Of a stretch of 25,741 bases of DNA, positions 7,409-14,268 are shown piece after piece (within the stretch, counting starts at the first letter, position 1; every line of letters starts with the position of its first letter). Both the position numbers and the translations under genes were made by a program. The DNA is from DASYQV01 sp036005125. GTDB taxonomy: Bacteria; Acidobacteriota; Vicinamibacteria; Vicinamibacterales; UBA2999. The notes beneath the pieces were generated by a model, which worked only from the letters and a program-made list of their open reading frames with translations, ran no database searches and was not told the DNA's origin. The stretch is from the NCBI GenBank assembly GCA_036005125.1, contig DASYQV010000163.1:1-25741 (forward strand), written 5' to 3'.

Positions 7409-7420
7409 TCTGAGGACCTC

Positions 7421-7912
7421 ATGCCCATCGTCGATGCCTTGCTGCCCGAGTTCGACCATGAAATGACGACCACGCGGAAGCTGCTGGAGCGGCTGCCGGA
7501 CGAGCGATTCGACTGGAAGCCGCACGCGAAGTCGATGTCGCTCGGGGGGCTCGCGACGCACCTGGCCAACCTGGCGAGCTGGGGCGACATCACGCTGAAC
7601 CAGTCTGAAATCGATGTCGGAGCCACTCCTCCAGCCTCGCCCGTGAAGTCGCGCACCGAGCTGCTGCAGCTGTTCGACCGCCACGTCGCCGCCACGCGCG
7701 CGGCGCTCGCGTCGAAGACCGATGCGGAATTGATGGCGCCATGGTCGCTGAAGCGCCACGGTGAGACCGTTTTTTCGATGCCCAAGGCGGCGGTGTGGCG
7801 CTCGTTCGTCGTGAACCACGTCATTCACCACCGCGGCCAGCTCAGTGTCTATCTGCGACTGAACGACATCCCGGTGCCGTCGATCTACGGCCCGAGCGCC
7901 GACGAGGCGTAG
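7421..7912 (+). CDS. DinB-family (DUF664-like) metal-binding protein
   Basis: 163 residues forming the four-helix DinB fold. The three metal ligands expected of the family are seen as H48 (ATHLANL) and H133/H137 (NHVIHHRGQL). The C-terminal HRGQLSVYLRLNDIPVPSIYGPSADE is very typical of DinB-like proteins. Members are putative thiol-dependent metalloenzymes or damage-inducible proteins; the substrate cannot be told from sequence. The ATG at 7421 has TGAGGA at 7411-7416. The 25-heptamer array lies directly upstream, so the promoter must be within or beyond it. A second, divergent DinB-fold gene lies at 9673-10176 on the other strand. Confidence 0.9.
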   Translation: MPIVDALLPEFDHEMTTTRKLLERLPDERFDWKPHAKSMSLGGLATHLANLASWGDITLNQSEIDVGATPPASPVKSRTELLQLFDRHVAATRAALASKTDAELMAPWSLKRHGETVFSMPKAAVWRSFVVNHVIHHRGQLSVYLRLNDIPVPSIYGPSADEA

Positions 7913-7941
7913 AACTGGCGTTCACCCGGATCCAGAATGCA

Positions 7942-8006
7942 CAGGGAGTTCAGGGAGATCAGGGAGCTAGATTTTCTCCTTGATCTCCCAGATCTCCGAT
8001 CTCCCT
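7942..8006. repeat. Inverted CAGGGAGNN nonamer hairpin
   Basis: The left arm has CAGGGAGTT, CAGGGAGAT and CAGGGAGCT in 9-bp phase (7942-7968). The right arm (7976-8006) has the complementary TGATCTCCC / AGATCTCCG / ATCTCCCTG series. The AT-rich loop TAGATTTT lies between. It follows the DinB stop codon at 7912 and precedes the membrane protein start, so it probably ends the upstream transcript. A similar array is at 19274-19323. Confidence 0.8.
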
Positions 8007-8028
8007 GTTGATTCCGAGGGTGGACCAC

Positions 8029-9522
8029 GTGAGCTGCGGGATGAGATTGCGGGAGCGCTGGGCGGGACCGGCACTCTGGGTTGCCGGAGCGCTCCTGTTC
8101 GTTGTTCTCGCAACCGCCAACGCGGCCGGATATCGGTACGGCGTTTCGGACCAGGCGTTCTACGTGCCCGCGGTCGTGCGGGCGCTGAACCCGGCCGCGT
8201 TCCCGCACGACGCGCCGCTGATCGAGGCGCAGGCCAGGCTGATGGTGCTCGACGAGCTGATCGCACGAATCGTCGCCGCCACCGGCCTGTCGATCGAGTC
8301 CGTCTTCGCGTTGGGGTATTTCGCGTCGCTGCTGATCATCTGGACGGCCCTCACGCTCATCGGCGGCTCGCTGTACCGGAGCGCCTGGATGACCGCGGCG
8401 CTCGCGGCGGCCTTCACCCTCCGACACCGCATCCCGCGGACGAGCGCGAACTCGTTCGAGGCGTACTTCCATCCCCGCATGCTTGCGTTCGGGTTCGGCG
8501 CGCTCGCGGTTGCCGCGTTGCTCCGCCGCCGTCCGATGACGTCGATCGCGCTCGTGGGCGTGACGGCGCTCGTCCACATCACGACGGGCATCTGGTTCGC
8601 CGTGCTGCTTGGCGTCGCGATCGTTCGTTCGGCGCCGCGGCTGCGTCCGGCGATGACGACCGTCGTCGCGATCGGGCTCGCCGCGGCGGGCTGGACGATC
8701 ACCGCCGGGCCCTTGAGCGACGGACTCGTGAGAATGGACGCGACATGGCGGCAGGCGGTCGCAAGCAAGGACTCGCTGTTTCCAAACGAATGGCCGCTCT
8801 GGGCCTGGGTCGCCAATCTGGGGCTCGTGGTCGTGCTGGTGTGGGCGTACGCCATGCGGCGCAGACGTGCGGAAGCCACGGCCGAGGACGAGGGGCTCGT
8901 GGCCGGCGCCCTGGCATTGACCGCCCTCTTTCTCGTGACGCTGCCCGCGGTGGCCGCGGGCGTGGCCGTGGCCGTCCAGTTGCAGATCTCCCGCGTGTTC
9001 TGGCTTGTCGATCTGCTGGCCACGATGTACGTCGTGGGTCTGGTCGGAAACGGGCGCGCCACCGCCACCAGAGCGCTTGCGGCGCTGTTGTTCGTGGCGT
9101 CGGTCGCCAGAGGCGCATACATCATCGAGATCGAGCACCCCGAGCGGACGCTGTTTGCGTTCGACGAGCCGGCATCACCGTGGATTGACATCACGCGATG
9201 GCTGGCGTCGCAGCCGCTCGGCGTGAACGTGCTCGCGGACCCCGGACACGCGTGGAAGTACGGCACGAGCGTCCGGGTCAGCGCCGCGCGCGACGTGTTC
9301 CTCGAGGACGTGAAGGATTCGGCGCTGGCGATGTACTCCCGGCCGATTGCCACGCGTGTGTTGGAGCGGGCGCAGGCGCTCGGCGACTTCAGCGCGCTCA
9401 CGGGAGAGCGCGCCCGGGAGCTGGCCGCCCGGTACGACCTCGACTATCTCGTCACGCCGGCGGCCTTGAATCTGCCCCTCGCCTATCGCAACGCGCAGTT
9501 CAGCGTCTATGCGCTGCGATAG
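8029..9522 (+). CDS. Polytopic membrane protein, GT-C glycosyltransferase-like
   Basis: About 497 residues with roughly ten hydrophobic helices and a soluble C-terminal region (about residues 380-497). Early motifs (YRYGVSDQAFYVPAVVRALNPAAFPHD) resemble the first extracytoplasmic loop of GT-C fold proteins and DUF6798-like proteins, where an acidic residue after the first helix is important; here SDQAFY supplies an Asp. A second loop has TLRHRIPRTSANSFEAYFHPRMLAFG. The C-terminal part (ITRWLASQPLGVNVLADP, ELAARYDLDYLVTPAALNLPL) resembles the soluble tail that follows the membrane domain in such proteins. Transfer from a lipid-linked sugar is possible but unproven. GTG 8029 is chosen because GAGGG at 8016-8020 lies 8 nt upstream; ATG 8041 is an alternative. 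Confidence 0.7.
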   Translation: MSCGMRLRERWAGPALWVAGALLFVVLATANAAGYRYGVSDQAFYVPAVVRALNPAAFPHDAPLIEAQARLMVLDELIARIVAATGLSIESVFALGYFASLLIIWTALTLIGGSLYRSAWMTAALAAAFTLRHRIPRTSANSFEAYFHPRMLAFGFGALAVAALLRRRPMTSIALVGVTALVHITTGIWFAVLLGVAIVRSAPRLRPAMTTVVAIGLAAAGWTITAGPLSDGLVRMDATWRQAVASKDSLFPNEWPLWAWVANLGLVVVLVWAYAMRRRRAEATAEDEGLVAGALALTALFLVTLPAVAAGVAVAVQLQISRVFWLVDLLATMYVVGLVGNGRATATRALAALLFVASVARGAYIIEIEHPERTLFAFDEPASPWIDITRWLASQPLGVNVLADPGHAWKYGTSVRVSAARDVFLEDVKDSALAMYSRPIATRVLERAQALGDFSALTGERARELAARYDLDYLVTPAALNLPLAYRNAQFSVYALR

Positions 9523-9535
9523 GCGGGCCGCTGCG

Positions 9536-9672
9536 CCAGTCAAGGGCTCTGTCCCTGATATCCTGACAGAGCCCTTGCCTGGTCAAGTGTCTTCTTGGCG
9601 CGCTTCGCGCGCCTAGTCCGTTATGCGGGCCACAATGGACACAAGAATTCTCGTTGCTCGCCGCATAACGGA
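9536..9672. repeat. Dispersed palindromic element, copy 2
   Basis: The order is the same as in copy 1. An inverted repeat at 9536-9583 (CAAGGGCTCTG ... CAGAGCCCTTG around a central GATATC) is followed by the palindrome GGCGCGCTTCGCGCGCC (9597-9613). TCCGTTATGCGG (9617-9628) then pairs perfectly with CCGCATAACGGA (9661-9672) across a 32-nt loop. It lies between two convergent genes, 13 bp after the membrane protein stop. Its right end directly abuts the stop codon of the DinB-like gene. Confidence 0.8.
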
Positions 9673-10176
9673 CTATCGCGCGCGCATCCTCATCCAGATC
9701 TCGTCGAGCGCGCCCGGCTTCAGTTGCTTGGTGACGTACACGATCTGGCCCAGGTGAACGCCGACGTGACCGAGCACGTGCAGCAGGACCTGCGCGAAGG
9801 TGGTCGTCTTGCCGCCGCGCTCGGTCGTCTCCATCAGGCGCAACGGGTCGAGGCCGGCCAGCACCTCGTCCCCGAGCTTGACGGCCTCGTCCCATGTCTT
9901 CCGGACGTCGGCCTTCGAATGCGTGCCGCGCGCCGCGAACTCCGCGTCGCGGTCCCGCACGTCAGCGGCGCCGGCAATCACGTGACCGAGGTTGTAGCGA
10001 TTGGAGCCGGCCAGGTGCAGCACGAGGTTGCCAACCGCGTTGGTCTGCTCGTTGGGCCTCCACCAGAGGTCGGCCTCGTCCAGCACGTCGAGGCAGGCGT
10101 TGATCTGACCGGGAAAGTCGTGCACCAGCCGCGTGCGCGCGATGTGAAGCAGTGTCGATTCGAGCGTGCGATCCAT
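9673..10176 (-). CDS. DinB-family (DUF1572-like) protein
   Basis: 167 residues, all-helical, of the DinB superfamily. Likely metal ligands are H54 (NLVLHLAGSNRYNLGH) and H137/H141 (LLHVLGHVGVHLGQI), the arrangement usual for DUF1572-type members. LWWRPNEQTNAVGNLVLHL is also characteristic. The biochemical role is unknown; the family includes putative hydrolases and thiol transferases. Start ATG 10176 has GGAG 8 nt upstream on the minus strand. The stop codon (9675-9673) abuts palindromic element copy 2, and the last residues (RMRAR) come from the CG-rich sequence beside it. The gene is flanked by two such elements, copy 2 downstream and copy 3 upstream. Confidence 0.88.
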   Translation of the reverse strand: MDRTLESTLLHIARTRLVHDFPGQINACLDVLDEADLWWRPNEQTNAVGNLVLHLAGSNRYNLGHVIAGAADVRDRDAEFAARGTHSKADVRKTWDEAVKLGDEVLAGLDPLRLMETTERGGKTTTFAQVLLHVLGHVGVHLGQIVYVTKQLKPGALDEIWMRMRAR

Positions 10177-10195
10177 CGTCAGTCTCCGACACCAG

Positions 10196-10318
10196 ACGTA
10201 CGTAGGCCGGGTCTAACTAGTCAAGGGCTCTGCCAGGATATCAAGGGCAGAGCCCGGCAGAGCCCTTGACTCGTTAGACCCGGCGCGGGGCCGCATCTAA
10301 AGACGCGGCCTACGTACG
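10196..10318. repeat. Nested long hairpin (palindromic element copy 3, first module only)
   Basis: The inner arms at 10207-10234 and 10256-10283 match at 27 of 28 positions. They contain the CAAGGGCTCTGCC sequence of the other copies and a GATATC in the loop. A second, outer pairing flanks them: ACGTAGGCCG near 10200-10209 with CGGCCTACGT near 10306-10315. The module with the TTATGCGG inverted repeat is absent. The element sits between the divergent DinB-like and YheT-like genes, so any promoters there are within or beside it. Confidence 0.8.
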
Positions 10319-10336
10319 ATAAGCTGAAAACACCAC

Positions 10337-11371
10337 ATGACCTTCCAGACAAGCCCCTTCACCCCCCGGTTCACGGGCGGGCACACACAGACGCTCTACG
10401 CGTGGGCGAAGCCGCGCCGCTTTCCACGACTCCCGGCGCCGGACGTTCGATACTTCGACGTGGCCGCGGACGCGCGCGTGCTCGCGCATTGTCATTGGCA
10501 TCCCCGTCCGTGGGAACGGTCGACGATCCTCCTGCTCCACGGGCTCGAGGGCTCGAGCCTGGCCCACTACATGTGCGGCATCGCCGACAAAGCCTGGGCC
10601 GCAGGCTGGAACGTCGTCAGGCTGAATCAGCGCAACTGCGGCGGCACCGAGCGCCTGTCGCGCGGGCTCTATCATTCGGGCCTCACGCACGATCCGCTCT
10701 TCGTGCTGCGCGAGCTGATCGAGGTCGACCGCATCTCGTCGATTGTGATCGCCGGCTACTCGCTCGGCGGGAACCTGACGCTCAAGCTGGCAGGCGAGCT
10801 GGGCGACTCCGCGCCAGAGGAGCTCAAGGCCGTCTGTGCGGTCTCGCCGACCATCGACCTGGCGTGCTGCGTGGAGGCGCTGGAAAGACGATCGAACGTC
10901 ATCTACGAGTGGAACTTCGTCCGGAACCTGAAGGGCCGCATGCGACGGAAGGCCGCCGCGGTTCCCGGTGTCTTCTCGCTCGATGCTCTGCGACGCGTGT
11001 GGACCGTCCGGCAGTTCGACGAGGCGTACACCGCCCCTCACCACGGCTTCCGTGATGCAAGCGATTACTACTATCGCGCGAGCGCGATCCGCGTGATCGA
11101 TCGGGTCCGCGTGCCGGCACTCATCCTCACCGCGCATGACGATCCGTTCGTCCCTTCGGAACCATTCCGCCGACCCGAGGTCGCGAGCAATCCCTTCATC
11201 ACGGTCGCGATCATCGAGCACGGCGGGCATTGCGCGTTCGTCGAGCGCGCGTCGGAGGGGTACGACGGCTACTGGGCCGAGCGCGAGATCGTCAGGTTTG
11301 CATCGACGCACGCAGCCGTTCCATCAGCATCCGCCCGAACTCAGGACCCTTCCCAGCTTCTTCGTGCTTGA
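10337..11371 (+). CDS. YheT-like alpha/beta hydrolase
   Basis: 344 residues, a cytoplasmic serine hydrolase of the YheT/UPF0017 group. The N-terminal HTQTLYAW motif, the oxyanion region LLHGLEGSS (68-74) and NQRNCGG (98-103) are family-typical. The nucleophile elbow is GYSLGGN (Ser142). The acid is probably the Asp of TAHDDPFVP and the base the His of EHGGHCAFVE. The physiological substrate is unknown. The ATG at 10337 lacks a strong ribosome site; a TACGAT at 10315-10320 could serve as a -10 box. The last 27 residues (after about EIVRFA) overlap the 3' end of the convergent DUF72 gene by 80 bp and look unlike family members, so the ancestral stop was probably earlier. Confidence 0.9.
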   Translation: MTFQTSPFTPRFTGGHTQTLYAWAKPRRFPRLPAPDVRYFDVAADARVLAHCHWHPRPWERSTILLLHGLEGSSLAHYMCGIADKAWAAGWNVVRLNQRNCGGTERLSRGLYHSGLTHDPLFVLRELIEVDRISSIVIAGYSLGGNLTLKLAGELGDSAPEELKAVCAVSPTIDLACCVEALERRSNVIYEWNFVRNLKGRMRRKAAAVPGVFSLDALRRVWTVRQFDEAYTAPHHGFRDASDYYYRASAIRVIDRVRVPALILTAHDDPFVPSEPFRRPEVASNPFITVAIIEHGGHCAFVERASEGYDGYWAEREIVRFASTHAAVPSASARTQDPSQLLRA

Positions 11372-12008
11372 AGTAGACGAACACATCGGTGCAGCCCGAC
11401 GTGCTCGCCTGTATCGTGTCCGCCCACCGCGCGATGTCGTCAGGCGTGTAGCCTTCATCGCGCAGGCGGAAATACGCGTAATCAGCGGTGATCTCGACCG
11501 GGGTCGAGAGCTTCTCGCTCTCGGCGACGCAGAGCGCCAGGTTTCGCGCCCGCAGGCGGGCGTACACCTCCTCATCGAGCCACGAGGCATGTCGGAACTC
11601 GAACGCCGCGCAGACGCGCGGCGGAAAGGTGTCAAGAAACGCGTCGAAGAGCGCGAGGTCTTTTTTCAGGTTCGGCGGGAGCTGAAACAACAGCGCGCCG
11701 AGCTTCGGCCCGAGCGTCGCGGCTGTCTCGAGGAACTGGCGCACGCGGTCGCCGCATTCGCGCAGGCGTGCATCGTGCGTGATCCGCCTCGGCGCCTTCA
11801 GCGTGAGCTTGAACGTGTCGGGCGTCGCGCGGTTCCACCCATCGAGGATCTTCTCGTTCGGCGTCCGGTAGAACGTGTAGTTGATTTCGACGGTTGGAAA
11901 CCGCTCGGCGTAATACGGCAGCATCTTCGCGGCGGGCAGATCCTGCGGGTAGAAGCTGCCTTTCCATTCGGGATAGTTGTAGCCGGACGTCCCCACCCAG
12001 ACGGCCAT
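11292..12008 (-). CDS. DUF72 (YecE-like) TIM-barrel protein
   Basis: 238 residues. The DUF72 opening WVGTSGYNYPEWKGSFYP is clear, followed by YYAERFPTVEINYTFYRTP, FKLTLKAPRRITH, LLFQLPPNLKKD, AFEFRHASW and TADYAYFRLRDE, the ordered strand motifs of the family. Towards the end comes DVFVYFKHEE, where most members have a YFNND-like segment. The function is unknown; the fold is a TIM barrel. Start ATG 12008 is chosen over the longer frame from 12053 because GGAGGG lies 5 nt upstream. The 3' end overlaps the opposing YheT-like gene by 80 bp. Confidence 0.92.
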   Translation of the reverse strand: MAVWVGTSGYNYPEWKGSFYPQDLPAAKMLPYYAERFPTVEINYTFYRTPNEKILDGWNRATPDTFKLTLKAPRRITHDARLRECGDRVRQFLETAATLGPKLGALLFQLPPNLKKDLALFDAFLDTFPPRVCAAFEFRHASWLDEEVYARLRARNLALCVAESEKLSTPVEITADYAYFRLRDEGYTPDDIARWADTIQASTSGCTDVFVYFKHEEAGKGPEFGRMLMERLRASMQT

Positions 12009-12058
12009 TCGCGCCCTCCGTAGTCGATCGCCGTGAAAGTTGTTAGAGTACACAAGAT

Positions 12059-12220
12059 GATTCGATTGCGGGGAATTTCGGTTGCGGCGAGATCACGCAC
12101 AACCTGCGCACGGCGATCCTCGACCCCCGGGGCCGCCTGGTGAAGGTCCACACGGGCAACAGCTGGACGCCCACCGATCTGCTTGTCGACCTCAAGGCTG
12201 TACCGGCTCAGGCCGAGTGA
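12059..12220 (+). pseudogene. C-terminal remnant of a SCO1/SenC-family protein
   Basis: In frame with the stop TGA at 12218-12220 the DNA reads FGCGEITHNLRTAILDPRGR then LVKVHTGNSWTPTDLLVDLK. This is the conserved end of SCO-family copper/thiol proteins: the histidine region ITHNLRTA, then GNxWTP and the final helix. Only about 50 of roughly 200 residues remain. The CxxxC copper site and thioredoxin core are absent, and no upstream start or ribosome site fits. The homology seems to begin around 12074, close to the DUF72 gene start. It is therefore a leftover of a deletion or rearrangement. Its last bases overlap the open frame leading into the next gene. Confidence 0.75.
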
Positions 12221-12239
12221 GCGTGTGACGCCGCCCGCG

Positions 12240-12893
12240 ATGCCGCTGACGCGGGAGGAGCGGCGCATCGTGAGGCGGCTCACGACACCGCTCGCGGTCC
12301 AGCGGTGGCTCAACGAGCTCCCCTACAACGACGAGCAGCGTGGCGGCACGCTTCGCAGCTTCCGCGGCGTGGTCCGGACCGGCACGGCACACTGTCTCGA
12401 GGCGGCGCTCACCGCCGCCACGATACTCGAACAGCATGGGTATCCGCCGCTCGTGCTCAGCTTCGAGTCGATCGACCTGCTCGATCACGTGATTTTCGTG
12501 TACCGCACGTCGACGGGCTGGGGCTCGGTCGCGCGATCGCGTGACCCCGGCCTGCACGGCCGCAAGCCGGTTTTCCGGACACCACGCGCGCTCGCGCTCA
12601 GCTATGTTGACGAGTATGTCGACTTCACCGGCGGCATCAAGGCGTACGGCGTCGCCGACCTTCGCGCGCTCGGCGACTACGACTGGCGGTTATCCGAGAG
12701 GAACGTCTGGAAAGTGGAGCGCATGCTCCTCGAGTGGCCGCACCGCAAAATCCGGTCGTCCACGCGGCGCATCAAGACGCTCCGGCAGCGCTATCGCGCG
12801 TTCCACGAGGCGCACGGCTACAAGCCCTGGAAGTACTACAAGCGCCGCGAGCGGTGGACCGAGCTGCCCCGGGTGTTTCGGGAGCGAGGTTGA
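12240..12893 (+). CDS. Transglutaminase-like cysteine protein of unknown role
   Basis: 217 residues, soluble, no signal peptide. The segment RTGTAHCLEAALTAATILEQ (about 47-66) with Cys52 at the head of a helix, followed by LLDHVIFVYR with His83 and then RSRDPGL with Asp102, has the Cys-His-Asp order and spacing of the transglutaminase/papain-like fold. Whether it acts as protease, transferase or peptidase is unknown. The C-terminus is strongly basic and aromatic (RRIKTLRQRYRAFHEAHGYKPWKYYKRRERW), possibly nucleic-acid or envelope binding. The start is uncertain: ATG 12240 is used, and GTG 12225 is in frame and closer to a weak GAG. It begins just after the SCO remnant. Confidence 0.6.
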   Translation: MPLTREERRIVRRLTTPLAVQRWLNELPYNDEQRGGTLRSFRGVVRTGTAHCLEAALTAATILEQHGYPPLVLSFESIDLLDHVIFVYRTSTGWGSVARSRDPGLHGRKPVFRTPRALALSYVDEYVDFTGGIKAYGVADLRALGDYDWRLSERNVWKVERMLLEWPHRKIRSSTRRIKTLRQRYRAFHEAHGYKPWKYYKRRERWTELPRVFRERG

Positions 12894-12916
12894 CTCAGTC
12901 GTACGTACTCAATCGC

Positions 12917-13219
12917 TCAATCGAGGTCGAAATCGCGCGTCGGCTTGGTGATCGGCTCCTGACGCGCCTGGCGCAGCGCTTCCTCGAACCGCTTCGCGAG
13001 CGCATCGCCCTTCGTCTTCTCGGTTTCAACCGACTGCTGGAAGAGCGCTTCGCGCCGGGCGGCGGCCTCCGAGAGAATTCGCTGTGCGTCGTCGAGCTCC
13101 GGCTTGTCCGCGCGCTCCGCTTCCTGGTGCGACACGACGCGCCGGAGGTTCACATCCACCACGAGCGTGGCGTGACAGCATGGACACACGACTTCCACTT
13201 CGCTTGTCAGTTTTGCCAT
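12917..13219 (-). CDS. Small CxxC zinc-ribbon-like protein with helical tail
   Basis: 100 residues starting MAKLTSEVEVVCPCCHATLVVD. A single CPCC knuckle (C12, C15) in a beta-hairpin setting precedes a charged helix (ADKPELDDAQRILSEAAARREALFQQSVETEKTKGDALAKRFEEAL) and a distinctive end TKPTRDFDLD. With only one cysteine pair, metal binding would need a dimer or other ligands. I recall similar short proteins in related genomes but no named function. The start codon overlaps the interrupted lipoprotein frame on the same strand, so the two were probably adjacent genes. It is convergent with the transglutaminase-like gene, 23 bp away. Confidence 0.75.
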   Translation of the reverse strand: MAKLTSEVEVVCPCCHATLVVDVNLRRVVSHQEAERADKPELDDAQRILSEAAARREALFQQSVETEKTKGDALAKRFEEALRQARQEPITKPTRDFDLD

Positions 13220-13370
13220 AGTTGACCCAGATCTCGACCGACCGCCACGCCCGGCCGCTGTCGTTGAAGACCGTGAGCGTCCGGCCCTCGATCCGTAGGC
13301 GCTCGGGCTGATGCGAGCACCCCGACACGAACGCGAGCGCGACCGCCGCCGCGGCCAGCTTTGACGACAC
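13218..13370 (-). pseudogene. Truncated lipoprotein gene
   Basis: From GTG 13370 the frame gives a lipoprotein signal (KLAAAAVALAFVSGC, lipobox VSGC) and then RLRIEGRTLTVFNDSGRAWRSVEIWVN, the beginning of a beta-sandwich-like secreted domain. At that point the frame enters the start of the zinc-ribbon gene (its ATG at 13219) and continues out of phase as GKTDKRSGSR until a stop near 13026. This continuation is the shadow of the zinc-ribbon gene and not protein-like. I therefore read it as a lipoprotein that lost its 3' part by deletion up to the neighbouring gene. A TATGAT box lies 9 nt upstream of the GTG. A genuinely short lipoprotein cannot be excluded. Confidence 0.5.
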
Positions 13371-13404
13371 CGCGTGTCTATCATACGCTCACATATTGGG
13401 AGTG

Positions 13405-14145
13405 ATGGTCGTCGATCACGGCCACGGCCGCACGCGCACGCTGCGCATCGCCACGTACAACATTCACCGCTGTCGCGGTCTCGACGGTCGCACCATCCCG
13501 TCGCGAATCGCGGAGGTCATCCGCCGGATCGAGCCCGACGTAATCGCGCTGCAGGAAGTGGTCGGGGCGAGCTCGCACGCGGCCGGGCACGCCGAGGAGC
13601 TCGGAGCGCAGCTCGGCATGGGATGGGTCATGGCGCCGGCGCGCCAAATCCGCGGATCTCTGTTCGGCAACGTCGTGCTGAGCCGACATCCGATCCGGCA
13701 TCACGCCCAGTACGATCTGTCGTGGAAGACGTGCGAGCCCCGCTGCTGCCAGCGCGTCGACATCGCCATCGCCAACAGTGTCCTGCACCTCTACAACGTG
13801 CACCTGGGCACGGCGTTTCTCGAGCGCCGTTATCAGGCAGGGCGCCTCGGCACGATCGTGCACGACCACCGGGTCGGGCGGCCCAAAATCGTCCTCGGCG
13901 ATTTCAACGAATGGATGAAAGGGCTCGCCACGCGAATGCTCTCCGCAAAACTGCAGAGCATCGACCTGCGCGCGCATCTGCGTCGGCGGCGCACATATCC
14001 GGGCGTCTTCCCCGTCGTGCACCTCGATCACATCTACTACGAGGGAACCGTGGAGGTCGTGAAACTCGAACTGCCCCGCACGCGTCTTTCTCTGATGGCA
14101 TCCGATCATCTCCCGCTCGTAGCGGACCTCAGAATAGAATTCTGA
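13405..14145 (+). CDS. Endonuclease/exonuclease/phosphatase (EEP) family protein
   Basis: 246 residues, with no signal peptide. The metal-dependent EEP active site is complete: RIATYNIHRC (Asn), VIALQEV (Glu), LYNVHLGTA (His), IVLGDFNEW (Asp/Asn), VVHLDHIYY (Asp) and the final ASDHLPLVADL (Asp-His pair). Family members cleave phosphodiesters in DNA, RNA, inositol phosphates or sphingomyelin; this short form without extra domains is most like predicted phosphodiesterases, and its substrate is unknown. The start ATG 13405 has GGGAG 3 nt upstream; TTG 13396 and GTG 13402 are in-frame alternatives. It is divergent from the truncated lipoprotein, sharing a 34-bp gap with TATCAT/TATGAT on opposite strands. 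Confidence 0.88.
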   Translation: MVVDHGHGRTRTLRIATYNIHRCRGLDGRTIPSRIAEVIRRIEPDVIALQEVVGASSHAAGHAEELGAQLGMGWVMAPARQIRGSLFGNVVLSRHPIRHHAQYDLSWKTCEPRCCQRVDIAIANSVLHLYNVHLGTAFLERRYQAGRLGTIVHDHRVGRPKIVLGDFNEWMKGLATRMLSAKLQSIDLRAHLRRRRTYPGVFPVVHLDHIYYEGTVEVVKLELPRTRLSLMASDHLPLVADLRIEF

Positions 14146-14268
14146 GGCGGAATTCGTCCCACAATCTGACGTCAGCGCTGGTCGGGATGCCCCGCCTTCG
14201 GCCGTGACGTCCGGCACATACGGCGTCCGGCCATCCCGGGGCACAATGGGGGAACCCTGGAGCACGGT

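Noticed and set aside
7885..9138. 417-codon minus-strand open frame
   Set aside because: It is antisense to the polytopic membrane protein; its composition (repeated RR, DR, QR) is typical of a shadow frame and it has no signal or domain motif.
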